Notes: generated from the sequence alone by a model not told the origin. A stretch of 64,000 bases of DNA from Clarireedia homoeocarpa (GCA_001465935.1 LNKV01000023.1:124001-188000); one strand, 5' to 3'. Shown: positions 11,705-22,656, numbered from the stretch's first letter. Made by a program: numbers and translations.

Positions 11705-14224
11705 TTAATCCAGTACAATCACCTCAGCACCACGCATACCTCCCTTTACCACCTTATCCCTTAGCGTAATCCTCCTCATCTCCCTCTGCTTCGCCCTCTC
11801 CTTCTTCCTCTCCTTCTCCTTCTCCATCTCTACGCGATCCGCTTCCTGCAAATGCTTTCTCACCGCCTGCAGCAAAACCTTCCCGACCATCGGCGGAACC
11901 ATGTTTCCGATCTGCCTACGCACATGAAATCCAAAAAACTCCATCCACAGCGGAACGCTCTGCAGCTGCGCCAATTCGCGGTTGGTAAGACCGCGTTCGC
12001 CGTTCGGGTGGCCCTTTCTTTCCGCGCCGCTGGTCATCACGCATGTGCTGATTTTGGTGCCGTCCCAGGGTGTGTAGTATGCTATGTTCAGTCTCCAATA
12101 TGCGGGATCGTGATTGGGGGCGTTGGGGGGGATTTGAGAGAGGACTGTGTTAGGGGTCGTGTGGGGGAGCATATTGAGGTGGGTACGGGTAAAGGGGAGT
12201 GCGGGGTCGTAGTGCGTGTAGGCGGGTATGGAAGGGAGAGATTCTCCAGGGCTAGGGGTGGAATGGATTGTTAGTCTTCTTGCTTTTTGATTTTCCACAG
12301 TGCAAGGAAAAGAAAGAAGAGGCAGAAATTACATACCAAGAAGCAATGATGATTAAACGTTTCCTACTCTGCGGCAGCCCATAACTCTGGAATTCTTTTA
12401 TCTCCCAGGATACGTCGTACTGTAGGTCAGTGAACATCCTGATTAGAGCATTGAAAGTCTCCGTGTGTTGCATCGCCATGATTCCAAAGGTCTGTTCCAA
12501 CGTCGCTACTCTAGGCCGTGCCTTTTTAATTGCTTCACCTACACCAAAGAGACTCGCGTAATTAAACTCATCATTACGACCAGGCCGTGTTTTAACCGGT
12601 GAAAACATCTGGCATGGTGGTGACAAATGAAGAATGTCCACAATAAAGTCTTTGGAAGGATCAGGCAGGACGCTGAAATCATGGACGGACATCCCTAGGA
12701 ACCAAGCGGGCGAGAAGTTCTTTTCCCACGTTTGACCTGCATCACGATTCAAATCGACACCGTAAACTACTTTGAGACCAGCTAGTACTGCTGCACAAGT
12801 CATCCCTCCGGCACCACAGTCTGTATGTTATTTCAGTATAGATTCATTCGAAGTTGTGAGGTTTTCTAGTACTCACAGATATCTCCGAACGTGTAAGTGC
12901 GCTCCACGCTCCTACTTTCTTTGTCCTTATCACAGTTGGCTTCGGCGATGGACTTCCTTTCTCCCTGTGCTGTGGAATTTTGAGTAGCCTTTCTTGAGCC
13001 ACCGGGAACTGTCGCACCACGCCAAGTCAATCTCCGAATCTCGGGTTCAATGTACTCTCCTATTGAGCATTCATCCTCGGTCAACATCCTTAGAATAGCC
13101 GATTTTCTCGACTGGTCGGGATTTTGGGCAACTCTGCTGACGTTGCTGCCATACCTGCAAATATAACTCCACCTCGCCACAAGAAGACCATTATCCTCTA
13201 CCCACTTGAGCATTTCCGCCTTCGTACCGGGTGGTATATCCGCTGGATTGTAGCGACCTTGTGGATATCGCTTGTTAGTGCATACCAACATTCTAATTCT
13301 TAGAACATGGCTCAAATTGATCTCAACTACACTCTGCTCGAGCAATGGGCGATTGTCGTCTGCATCTATCTCGTGAATGAAAACAAGTTCATTCCGCTTC
13401 TTAGGCAGACGGCCTCCAGCGTCTCGTGTACGCTCCAACTTCCAACCACGTAAGCTGACCGTGTCGTGTGCAAGGTTTTTGACCACAGCCATGATCTTTA
13501 AAAAAGTATTGTCGATAAGCTGGACAGTCTTACCTCGTCTGAGGTGTTGGCCAGGCTGCCATTCAAAAGACTCCACTTCAGCAAGGGGTGGAACAATCGG
13601 AGGATTACGCTGTGGAATGGCATCGGCTTTGATAGATAAACGGCTATTAGAAATCTGTTCTTCCCTTTCCGCCTGATACTCCGCCGCTTCCAAGTCAATC
13701 ATGATAGACTCCCTTGTAACTTCAGGTCTAAATGAATCAGGGTTATCTTCCGCTTCCAGGAAATCGTACATCTCATCAACATCGTTCAAGGAGAAGCCTG
13801 TTCTAACGAAGGGTTGAAGTAGTCGTTGTGTATCGTCGCTATCATTCGAGGATCGAACTAGCCGATCCGCAGTCTCAGACATATGGACTTCTGACGTTCT
13901 TTGCATCGCGGGTGGTAGTTGAAATGTAGACTGAGCAGGTTGGTTGAATTGAGGCTGATTTAAACCACGGGCTAGAAGAGGAGAAGTCGAGGCAGGTTCT
14001 GGCGACCCACGCAGTGTGCATGTGGAAGCAAGTGAGATAGCTGGCGAGACCGCCCTTACTATAAGAGAGTCAGCTGTTGTCCGATTATCATGTTTACTGG
14101 CAGATATTGGGGTAGAAGGCGATTTGAGATTGCGTGGAGAGAGGTACTTGCCGTCGCGCCCATCCGAGTTAATATCCATCGCATCATCATCTTCAATGCG
14201 GATAGCATCCGCAAGACAAGACAT
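11705..14224 (-). CDS. RID/Masc1-type DNA (cytosine-5) methyltransferase
   Basis: Minus-strand exons 14224-12877, 12820-12337 and 12251-11705 join in phase to about 792 residues. The N-terminal third is disordered. A BAH-like segment (about 225-310, including RRGKTVQLIDNTFLKI) precedes the catalytic domain. Methyltransferase motifs are in order: I, TFGDIYCGAGG (about 445-455); IV, SPPCQ with the catalytic Cys near 519; VI, EQT (about 558-560) in place of the usual ENV; VIII, QSRKR (about 600-604); X, GNMVPP near the C-terminus. The EQT variant is the hallmark of the Masc1/RID group, which in Ascobolus and Neurospora is needed for premeiotic repeat-induced methylation or mutation (MIP/RIP). 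A meiotic role here is by homology only. The frame is open upstream to 14314 but has no ATG there. An upstream 5' exon ending at a ttttacag acceptor is possible. Confidence 0.92.
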
Positions 14225-14594
14225 TCCGAATGCAATCGCTGTAAAAATCAGCAAGAATCGTAATTTTTTAGGACAAAAGGCAAGAAAAGTAACGAAGTCA
14301 TCGAGTAGAATCAATTGAGAGTTGAAACAAGACGAAGACTATATCCCCAACGCAAATTGCAAATTGCAAATAGGCTCCAATGAAAATCAATTTAACCCAG
14401 GACAGCAGAAATTGAATTGATTGAGATGAAATCGCGTTGGTGGCTGAAGAGTGAAGTACTTGACGGGAGGTAGGAGCGTAATGAAGGCGGACAACAATAC
14501 TTCACCAAAGATGAAGACTTTCCCATAACCAAGACAAGACCCTATTTGCCTGGGCGAGTTGAATACAATACTAAGATTGTCCATAAACTTCAAG

Positions 14595-15077
14595 TCAAAC
14601 AACCTGACAGCATCTGGCTCGTGACATAAGACATAACGCTGTTCTTGTATAGAGTATACCAACTGGTGACAACAAGGTATCTTTAGAAGAAAGAGATTGT
14701 TCATAGAAGCAAAAAGTCGGGCTTGTGAAAAGATACAACTCGACATTCAAACCCCGTAAGAGCAGCCCACCAAAAAGCAGAAACAAAAGAAGTAGACACT
14801 CACGAGAATTCACGTTATCCTCACGTTCAGCCTCTTTGCTATTCACTTCTTTCTCTTTGCTGGTCCGAACTTCTCTTTTCCCCAAACTCATTTTGTCCTT
14901 TTCGAGCAGCCCATCCCATTTCTTGTCCCAAACACTCCCCTTTAGCCCCCATAAATTGCCCTTCCAAAAACCAAAAGTAGACCAAGTTGCCGCCACGCGG
15001 TCAGATTGTATCAACTCCAACTCCCTGCGCCCGGGGGCTATACCGAGTGATGCATGTCTGTTGCTATTCAAGCCCAC
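14595..15077 (-). CDS. Possible exon of an unrecognised protein
   Basis: The frame is rich in Trp and charged residues at its start (VAATWSTFGFWKGNLWGLKG, then a Lys/Glu-rich stretch to about 14810). This is unlike random translation and suggests a real exon. No in-frame ATG lies at the beginning. A good donor (gtgagt) occurs at 14803 after REDNVNSR, so the real exon may end there. Neither partner exon could be identified. It lies upstream of the methyltransferase on the same strand but shows no link to it. Family unknown. Confidence 0.28.
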   Translation of the reverse strand: MGLNSNRHASLGIAPGRRELELIQSDRVAATWSTFGFWKGNLWGLKGSVWDKKWDGLLEKDKMSLGKREVRTSKEKEVNSKEAEREDNVNSRECLLLLFLLFGGLLLRGLNVELYLFTSPTFCFYEQSLSSKDTLLSPVGILYTRTALCLMSRARCCQVV

Positions 15078-16017
15078 ACCTTTTGACCATAATTAACAAT
15101 AGACTCAACTCATAGCCGCGAGTCGAGAACGATGGAGAAAGCAAGGAAGATGGAAAAGCCGTATGAGCTTCAGCCTCGGACAGAGGCAGAAAGAACATGC
15201 ACTGTGACTTAGTTGCACAAGGTGCCTGGCTAGTGTGTACATATCACAACTGCCAAATCCAATGTGAGAGAAACGCTGCCGAGAAAAATGCATGCGAATG
15301 AGATCCTAGATTGGACAGTAGGCAAAAAGAAAAGACTGGAGATTTTCTAGAAGCATGTTTAGTCGATTAATCATTCGTACCTTTTGGGCCGAACCATAAC
15401 AGCGGGGTTCTTCGTCCCCTCCGCGACGCCAGAGAAACGCTCATAGCTATTATGCAGCGACTAGATACAAAGCATACTACTGTAAGGATACCGGTTGTTT
15501 TTATTTTTGCTTTTGCTTTTGTTTAGGAGATTATTATGAGTGAGGATCCGGAGATGCAAATCAAGGAAACCGCTACAAGGGAGCAAGGATAGGTGTTCCT
15601 AGTATGAAGCATCACGTGGATGGCACAGTACATTTGGGCGTTGACGGGTGAACGAAGTTCTAGCTGGATGGCTGGATAGGTAGTATAAGGACCCTGATGA
15701 TAGCGGTCATAGAGTTATAGAGTTATAGGGTTTTAGAGTTAGATTGTAAAAGGGTTGTTTAATATGGAAGTATAGTTATCTGAAGCTATCATGAACCTTT
15801 GCTACCAAAGGCATTCCCTTTCGGATACGTGATCTGTTTGCGCTTCCTACCCCAAGACCCCTTTTCAAGAAAGTCTGAGCCAGACCTTTTCTTCAGAAGC
15901 AATATTTGAAGGCAGCTGTAGAATAAAAGCCATTGGTTCGTCTTCTCCCAGCCAGCCACAGGTCATAGTCTCGCCTGTAGCTCTTTCGGAAAAGACACAC
16001 CTCAAGAATCATCTACT
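15078..16017. other. Intergenic region
   Basis: No gene is supported. A short direct repeat of 'tatagagttatag' type lies near 15708-15745. The right end is the 3' flank of the SRP19 gene. Confidence 0.5.
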
Positions 16018-16925
16018 TCAACCCTTCACTTTCTTCTTCTTATCCTTCTTCTTCGACTCGGCTGGTGCGCCACCGGATGGACCGCCCATATCTGGCATAC
16101 CGGGAATTTGTCCTTGCATCTCAGCCATCATGTCCTTGAAGAAATTCTCACTGACTCCACCACCCGACAACGCCGCACTATAATATGGCAATATTTCTCC
16201 CATCTTCCATCCCTGGGGTACAGCAGGTCTGACTAAGGGTTTGCTTGGGTCCGGTGGGGGTATGCCGCCTATTCGAGGTTGCATTGCAGTAACTTCGGTC
16301 GTTGGGTTGGCTTGTAGATGTTTCGCGATTAAGGTGTAGAGGTGATGCTCTACAGGCGATGTTAGCTCGAATGAAACTCTGTCCAGGTCTTCCTCATGAA
16401 AGTGAGGGGAGATTCTGAGAATATCATACTGTTCTTGATAGCAGGATTTCCCTTAACATTAACCTTGACTCTCCCCGGATTCGCCCAATCCTTCGGATGT
16501 GTCTTGAGCGGTTCAAACAGTGTCTCAATCCTCAGTCTCGAACAAGCAGCCACAATCTCCCTTGCAATTGGATTCTTAGTAGCTAACTCTTTCCCCACCC
16601 GTCTGCCCTCCGCTCGACTTCTCGTCACATCGAAATATACAGGATAGATGCATTGGAAGTCCTTATACTTGGAGCCATCCTCCGTCGACTTAAACATTGT
16701 GCCATCAGGAGCAGTAGTGATTTGAGCATTTGATGCGGAGAATGGGATATTGGAAGGGTTGATTTGAGCAGCTTTAGCATTTGCCGGTGGTGCGCGCGAA
16801 GGTGCGGCTTTGGCTTTGATGATGTCGCGGTCGGAGAAGTCCGACGCTACGTCAGAGATATCGGCCTCGGAGGGGTCACTGGCGACATCGCTGTCTTCGA
16901 CCTCTTCAATTCGTGCATGCGACAT
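16018..16925 (-). CDS. sec65: Signal recognition particle subunit SRP19 (Sec65)
   Basis: Exons 16925-16430 and 16349-16018 join in phase across an 80 bp intron, encoding 275 residues. After an acidic, disordered N-terminus (SDVASDPSEADISDVASDFS), the core begins at YKDFQCIYPVYFDVTRSR and continues with EGRRVGKELATKNPIAREIV and FEPLKTHPKDWANPGRVKV. This is the SRP19 fold that clamps the tips of 7S RNA helices 6 and 8. The C-terminus ends in a poly-Lys tail (KKKDKKKKVKG), as in fungal Sec65. The protein assembles into the SRP in the nucleolus and acts in co-translational targeting to the ER. The intron position restores NKHHLYTLIAKHL. Nothing is unusual apart from the long Asp/Ser-rich leader. 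Confidence 0.95.
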
Positions 16926-17379
16926 TGTGCTTGGCTTTTGTCGTTGTTTGAGATGAGGTTGCGCAAAGAGGACAAATAAAAGGGTGGGGGTGGTGGGGGT
17001 GGAAGTTAGAACTAGCGTGTAATTTTTATTCTAGCAGGCACAGTTGGCGCGATTGAGAGCTCGAAATACGTTTCCGAGGGACAGAAGAAACTTTGTCCAA
17101 ATACGTCCGAAGTCCATGGTTTATGCTTGCGACAGCCGATAAAGATCTTCTCTGTGTGGCGAGATCAATGAGAAGAATTGAAAGCAGAAGTTGATAGACA
17201 ACCCTCGGTATTTATATAAGTTAATGGCATACATCCTTTAGGATTTCTCCTGGTGGACCATCACAGTTTCAACACCGCCACCAATCAATCACCTCGCCTC
17301 CTCCTCTCGTGTTCGAAAAGCTCCCCTTATGATCCTCCGGCAACTCTTCCTCTTCCTCGCCCTCCTAGATCAACTAGGA

Positions 17380-17412
17380 AAGGTAATGAAAAGTAATGAA
17401 AAGTAATGAAAA
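17380..17412. repeat. Short tandem repeat (gtaatgaaaa) x3 downstream of U2
   Basis: Three near-identical 10-base units directly follow the 3' end of the U2 RNA as read on the minus strand. They might coincide with its 3'-end processing region, but that is only positional inference. Confidence 0.6.
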
Positions 17413-17417
17413 CTATG

Positions 17418-17606
17418 TCGCATCGCCTGGAGACAGTGTAAAGACCAGGGACACGGCGCACCTAATCCTGTATGCGAGCATGCAGGATATCGGCACAGGA
17501 ACCAAAAATTCGATTAACGTGTTGGCCGGGGAGTGACCCCGAGTCCAGCGGTTAAACTGGGACAGAACAGATACTACACTTGATCTTAGCTTTTAGGAGA
17601 AGCGTT
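17418..17606 (-). ncRNA. U2: U2 spliceosomal snRNA
   Basis: Read on the minus strand, the sequence contains the invariant block AGATCAAGTGTAGTATCTGT, which includes the GUAGUA that pairs with the branch site. Next comes a stem IIa (CCAG...CTGG around a TTTAACC loop), a stem IIb (GGGG/CCCC), and the Sm site AATTTTTGG. A perfect ATCCTG...CAGGAT hairpin (stem III) and a CCTGG...CCAGG hairpin (stem IV) follow. The order and the total of about 189 nt match U2. The 5' hairpin differs from the usual GGCCUUUUGGCU: it reads GCTTCTCCTAAAAGC, which can still form a short stem. Ends were placed by analogy with known U2 and are approximate. U2 base-pairs with the intron branch point in the spliceosome. 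Confidence 0.88.
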
Positions 17607-17673
17607 TGATGAGGAGAAAGGGGATTATGATGGGTGATGAGGGCTGTTTATATGGATTTTGGAGGAGGTGGCT

Positions 17674-17797
17674 GTTTGATATGTTTGGTCGGTTTGATAT
17701 GTTTGGTCGGTTTGATATGTTTGGTCGGTTTGATTTGGTCGGTTTGATATGTTTGTTGTGTTTGAGGCGATGCGGCGATGCGGCGATGCGGCAATGA
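17674..17797. repeat. 18 bp minisatellite plus 9 bp repeat upstream of U2
   Basis: Units of 'gtttgatatgtttggtcg' occupy 17674-17691, 17692-17709 and 17710-17727, followed by a 14-base shortened copy and a partial one. From about 17766 a (gatgcggc)n-type 9 bp repeat follows. The array lies about 70 bp upstream of the U2 5' end, where snRNA promoter elements would be expected. Confidence 0.9.
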
Positions 17798-17941
17798 CAC
17801 GACGGTGAGTCACAATCCCACTTCCTGGTGGCGCAAAAGATTCCAAGAATACCATCTACTATCTATTGATATTGTCCAGATTCTTCCTCCACAACATCCA
17901 CAAGCATAATTCTCGACATCGTTCCTCCAACATACCCATAC

Positions 17942-19300
17942 TCACACCACCACGGAAATCTTCCTAATCTTCAGTCCCTCAAGAGCTTCCCTCCCGTTCT
18001 CCAACGGCCCCATATTTACATCACTCCACGCCCGTCTATCCCAAACCCAACTATCACTACCAAAGCTCTCAATCAAAGCCCCCACCAGTATCCCAATCAT
18101 CATCGGCGCCCATTTCTGTGCTGGACATGAAAACCTGTCCTTCCCAAACGGCATCCATGCTCTCTTATATCTACCTTTTTCTTCAGCCCCCAAGCCACAC
18201 CACCTTTCTGGCTTAAAGCTTTTCCCATCCACACCCCATATTTCCTCCATCCGCTGCAGATACTCCACATCGATGGCAAGTATTGGGCCGTCATCATGCT
18301 CCTGTCGGTAAATTCTTCGGGTGGGTGGATATAAACGCAATGACTCTTTCACAATATGCCCAACCGAACTTCCTCTTCCTCTCTTATCGAATTGTTGAAG
18401 CGTTGGATCCCTGAGGAAATCGTAGAAACGATTTCTCCACTCTCTAGTAATATGGGGTTGATTACGGAACGAGACTTCCAGGAAACAACGAAGAACTACT
18501 CGCCATAATGTCTCATACGCTGGAAGCAGAATGCTGAGCGGATTCCTCTCCGTAGAATCGGAAAATACCAGATCCAATTCCCGTCGTACCTCTTCCTTCA
18601 TAGAAAAAACCTTTTCGGGGTGCCCCGAAGAGTTACAAAGCTTCGATGCAACCCAGAGCGAATTGATGAGCTCAGTTATGCGACTGACCGACGATATCGA
18701 CGGTTGATTGATGCTTGATGAAGCAAGGAGCGTATCCATCACGAAGCGAAAACAGAGCTCTTGAACCAGTGGAAGTAATGACACGGCCGCGCCGACTTGA
18801 ATTTGCGAGGACTTATCTGAAAGAAACTGTGTTGTATTCTCAACGATGAGGGACATTGACGGTTCCGGTTTATGGAGAAGACCTTTTGCTCTGGCCACGA
18901 ATTCGCGGTGGAATTGAAGATCGAATGTTGTAAACGCATTGTCGATGTCGAAAGCCATCACAAGTCGTTGGTTAGGCCGTGATCGAGAGGAGAGTACAGT
19001 AAATTTTAGGATGGCCTCAGCGTAATCAAGATCTCGGATGAACTCTGTGTGCTTTGCTGCGCAGGTGCGTTTATGTTGGAAGAATTGGAGTTGAGAAATG
19101 TAGCAAACGATTTCGTATAAGAAACAGACCAGATACGGGAGAAAGAAGCAGCAAAAGAGGGGAAAGAAGCAGTAAGAGAGGAGAAAGAAGCAGCAAAAGA
19201 GGAGAAAGATCATCGGATCGTATGTGGGTTGTAGATAGCGAAGGGTAAGAGCGCCAAGACCAAAGACGGCTCCATTGACTAGGAAGGAGAGAATATCCAT
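17942..19300 (-). CDS. Divergent cytochrome P450-like protein
   Basis: A single exon encodes 452 residues. The C-terminal half has P450 landmarks: VKESLRLYPPTRRIYRQ (K-helix ExxR), FKPERW, and a heme loop WMPFGKDRFSCPAQKW that keeps the Cys ligand. The loop departs from the FxxGxRxCxG consensus at three positions (Asp, Phe and Ala in place of Gly, Arg and Gly). The I-helix region reads LLPAYETLWRVVLR instead of AGxDTT, a pattern seen in a subgroup of ascomycete P450s. Residues about 33-53 form an extremely hydrophobic Phe/Cys/Leu segment encoded by three 21 bp DNA repeats (19141-19203), preceded by another hydrophobic segment near the start. This may serve as a membrane anchor. Activity and substrate are unknown. 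The altered oxygen-activating residues raise doubt about classical monooxygenation. Confidence 0.78.
   Translation of the reverse strand: MDILSFLVNGAVFGLGALTLRYLQPTYDPMIFLLFCCFFLLSYCFFPLFCCFFLPYLVCFLYEIVCYISQLQFFQHKRTCAAKHTEFIRDLDYAEAILKFTVLSSRSRPNQRLVMAFDIDNAFTTFDLQFHREFVARAKGLLHKPEPSMSLIVENTTQFLSDKSSQIQVGAAVSLLPLVQELCFRFVMDTLLASSSINQPSISSVSRITELINSLWVASKLCNSSGHPEKVFSMKEEVRRELDLVFSDSTERNPLSILLPAYETLWRVVLRCFLEVSFRNQPHITREWRNRFYDFLRDPTLQQFDKRGRGSSVGHIVKESLRLYPPTRRIYRQEHDDGPILAIDVEYLQRMEEIWGVDGKSFKPERWCGLGAEEKGRYKRAWMPFGKDRFSCPAQKWAPMMIGILVGALIESFGSDSWVWDRRAWSDVNMGPLENGREALEGLKIRKISVVV
19141..19203. repeat. Three 21 bp repeats inside the P450 frame
   Basis: Three copies of a gaaagaagcagcaaaagagg-type unit, each 21 bases, keep the reading frame and add seven residues per copy to a hydrophobic segment of the P450-like protein. 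Confidence 0.9.
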
Positions 19301-20640
19301 GAGTGGTGATTTCGCGGACTCTTCTTGATTTATGCGTAGTTTAGAGGTAAGATCCAGAAAGACAAATGTAGATGTAGTCGTCCTTTCACGTCTCGATCGC
19401 GTTCGACTTTAAAGTAGATAGTATGAAGAATCATCATACTTTAATACTATCCTAATATTCCTTTCACTTGATTCAGTCAAACAATTTCTCTGATGTCACT
19501 CTTCCATCAGCTACGGACACTTGCATAACCTGCTTACAAACGGCGACGACAAACAAGAGAGAGCAGCACTTGGCAACCGCTTTTTAACAAAGCGACGACT
19601 TGCTTGATTGCCTGACCCAAAACAAAAGCATACAGATATTACAAACGAAAAAGCTGCTACTTGCCGCTATTCCATTTCACTATAGCCAAAAACAACTCTA
19701 TTCTAAGAGTGAATACATATCGCAAACTACCAGTGCTCCACCAATATTTCCTTCTTCAACTTATACATACCAGGTAGTCAGAAGCTCAAGCTCGCAAACA
19801 AGTATTTCTCTCCTGGATTGCCCACTATGAAAACGCAACGAAAATTCACCACCAGTGCAGGACCAAACACCAAACACCAAGATCGAAGAAGGGGATATAT
19901 CGTATCAGATGACTTCATACCACACCACTATCTTTATTCGCAGAAGAAGAGAGGCAAACCGCTTCCTACCTACCTATCACATCACACACAACCTTCTTTC
20001 TATTCCCTTGTATAAGTGAATCAACGGACTCAGATTCAGATTCAGGTTGAGGAGAAGCACTTCCGCTAGGAATCTATCTGCTCTTTCCTCTAGCTACCCA
20101 GCAAACAAAGAGAGAGAGAGAGCGGCGTTCGACGGGATTGTACATCGCGCGATACTGTGCCCTCCCGCGGAACTGCCCGCACGCTGGATACCGGATTCTA
20201 GACGTGGGGTTTGGGACGCTTAAAAAGAAAAGAAAAACAGGGCTGTGGGAAAGTAGATTCCCTGTTGTTCCGGAATCCTATCATGGCCACCGCTATTTGA
20301 AAGGTACAGGAAGCAGGAAGAACCATTACGAAGAGCGGATGTGATTCACCTCGCCACTACTCCTTTCCACTTGCACTTGCACATGTATTTGCTGAGTAGA
20401 AATTTGTATAATATTCCACTTTCGACTATGTTCCAAAAAGCAAATTATAACCACGCCATCAGGCATCAAAACATTCATACATATGATTTTTCCACAACCT
20501 TAACCAAACAATCCACGCTCCATCCATACCCGGTATCATATGAATCATCCATTCATCCAAGCAACCGACCAACCAACGATCCAAGAGACCTACCTAAGAA
20601 GAAAATATATAATAATAGAAGATTGTTAAAAAACGCCCCT
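19301..20640. other. Intergenic region
   Basis: Between the P450-like gene and the Pex22-like gene there are small open frames on both strands but no recognisable protein, no conserved splice structure and no RNA gene. A short (ag)n run lies near 20108-20122. Confidence 0.5.
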
Positions 20641-22067
20641 TTAATCCATCCCTTGAACTTTTCTAGCCCAGTAATCACCAATGCGACTCCCTTCTACCAC
20701 AACAATGCCTCTCCCAAGACCAACTCTATCCTCTCTTTCCCACCACTGCTCTTTCGACAATGTAGATTGTTCAGTCTCGGACTCACTGTCAGCGAGACCG
20801 CCATGCCCGCCATCTACACCCACAACAAGGACGACGTCTTCGCGGAGCCAACTTTGTAAATGCGTAATTATGTCGCCGTTATGGCCTGCAAGAGATTCTT
20901 GTAGGTAGACAAATTCGGGGGCGAGGTGACGGAGAATGTGGACGTGGCCAGTGGGAGTAGTGAAAGGGAGCACCATGGTCTCCTTTTCGACGAGGCCAAG
21001 GGCTTCGTTATAGACTGCGGTGAATGCGGATGGTGATTTGGTTCCGGAGGTTCTATATATGTGGTTAGCCAATTATTTTGTCCTCACGAAGTGTGGGTCT
21101 TACAATTGTGGCTCGCTCTCCGATTGTGGTGTATGAGCTTGGTCATGGCCAATGTTTGAGAATGAAGAGCTTAGGGATGCAGACGCCTTGGAGTGAGCAG
21201 CATCCAATGGATGTTCTTTCAAACCCGGTGCATAAATGAGGACGAAGAGTCGAATTTTGGAGAAGTCAGTCTTTCGAGGAAGATGGGAGAGGATTGACTA
21301 CATGATCAATTAGCAGTTATCCATTAAACAGAGTCGGAGCAAAATACCGCATGTTCATGATGATAGCTCCCTAGTTCCCCAGAATCGAGATCTTGCGACT
21401 CTGCGGAGACAACTATAGCAATATTTTTTCTTTTCATGTTGCCAACTGGTGCTCTAGGAGTTGGCGAGACACCTGTGGTACTTTCGGAGCGCATTTCAAT
21501 AGGTGGCGATGGGTTCGTTGCGGCAGGTGGGCTCGGTGCATTTCGTCGTGACTCCGCTTCTTCTTGCCATGTCCTATGATCGTCGAATCCATGCTTGTCC
21601 TCCTCCCTGATTGAAGATAAAGCACTTCCCACAACTCCACCAACTGCAGCAGCGCCCGCCACGAGACTTCTGCCTGCGCTGCTGATGAATTGCTGAGGAC
21701 TTGGTGTTCGTTGTAGTGCGCCAGACATCTGAGCTATGTAACCTGAAGGTTCTTCAGGTCGTGGTGGTTGAGGAGGTTGTGAATCTGCAGCGCCAAAAGA
21801 TGTTTCCCCCGGTCGCAGGTCGCCAGCGTAGGATGGAGGACCCGTTCGAAAGCTGCCATCTGGATTTCTGCCATATTCAGGTCTCGAAGGAGGTCGATTC
21901 TCGTCGTCTTCGTCGTCTTCACTTCTGGTACTCCATACCCACGCTACCACACCTACTGCAGCCGCAGTGACGGTGACCGCTAATGGTAACCAGTAAGAAA
22001 GGTTTCCTCGGCGCGCTGCAGCACCTCGGCGCGACGAGCGGTCGAATGATTCGTACGGTGAGGGCAT
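20641..22067 (-). CDS. Pex22-like peroxisomal membrane protein
   Basis: Exons 22067-21348, 21297-21104 and 21052-20641 join in phase to 441 residues. A basic N-terminus (SSRRGAAARRGNLS) precedes one membrane helix, YWLPLAVTVTAAAVGVVAWV, around residues 25-45, and then an acidic, Pro-rich linker. The folded part starts at NIAIVVSAE and runs through ILSHLPRKTDFSKIRLFVLI, GLVEKETMVLPFTT, GHVHILRHLAPEFVYLQESL and VVLVVGVDGGHGGLADSESE to GDYWARKVQG. This matches the filamentous-fungal peroxin-22-like family (PF12827) as I recall it. In yeast, Pex22 anchors the ubiquitin-conjugating enzyme Pex4 at the peroxisome for receptor recycling. That role is inferred here. It faces eIF2B gamma across a shared promoter region. 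Confidence 0.85.
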
Positions 22068-22656
22068 TTAGGATTGATGTCGCATTACGAGATTTCCCAT
22101 CGGTCAGATCCCCGATATGAAATATCTATCATAAACCTCGTAAAATCGTTAAATATAGATGTGCAGGTCGCTGCCAATTCAATTGTGGGGATAAGAGCGC
22201 ATTGATCAACAAATCCCGAGGGAGATTGGGTCAGAGAGAGGTTGGTGGCTGGGAGGAAAGCTGGGAAGCTTACTCTATTGTTGACCTGATTCTTTTTACC
22301 TAGGTTATTCCGCACGAGTGCCCCTGCTTTTGCTTGGTCTTGTTGTCCGTGGTGACCGCCTTTCTCGAGGGCTGCTGACACGTGATAGTGCCGCGGCAGA
22401 ACTGGTAACCTTGAATTTTTAGTTTTGGAGGGACCGAACGACTGAATGAGACTCAAAATCAAAGGCCGCACAAAATCAAAAGAAAATCAGAGGAAAAGAA
22501 TTCGTGATCGCATACACGAAATTATAACAGTGAGTATAACCAGCTATTAAAGAAATACTTTCCTGACAATACAAACCCAGGTAACAACACGTTTTCTATC
22601 GAATTTCAGCGTCGCAAAAGCCGTATTTTGCCCCACTAAGGAGCAGAGGGATCACA
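22068..22656. promoter_or_regulatory. Divergent promoter region, Pex22-like (-) / eIF2B gamma (+)
   Basis: The two start codons, pointing away from each other, are 590 bp apart, so this interval must serve both genes. An open frame on the minus strand (22471-22085) lies within it but has no family likeness. No specific factor site is claimed. Confidence 0.5.

Noticed and set aside
14225..14314. N-terminal extension of the methyltransferase frame to 14314
   Set aside because: No ATG in this part, and a polypyrimidine tract with acag just upstream of the chosen ATG suggests intron or leader.
22085..22471. 128-codon minus-strand frame between the Pex22-like and eIF2B gamma genes
   Set aside because: It lies wholly in the shared promoter region, ends 18 bp before the Pex22-like start, and shows no motif or family likeness. 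More likely leader sequence.
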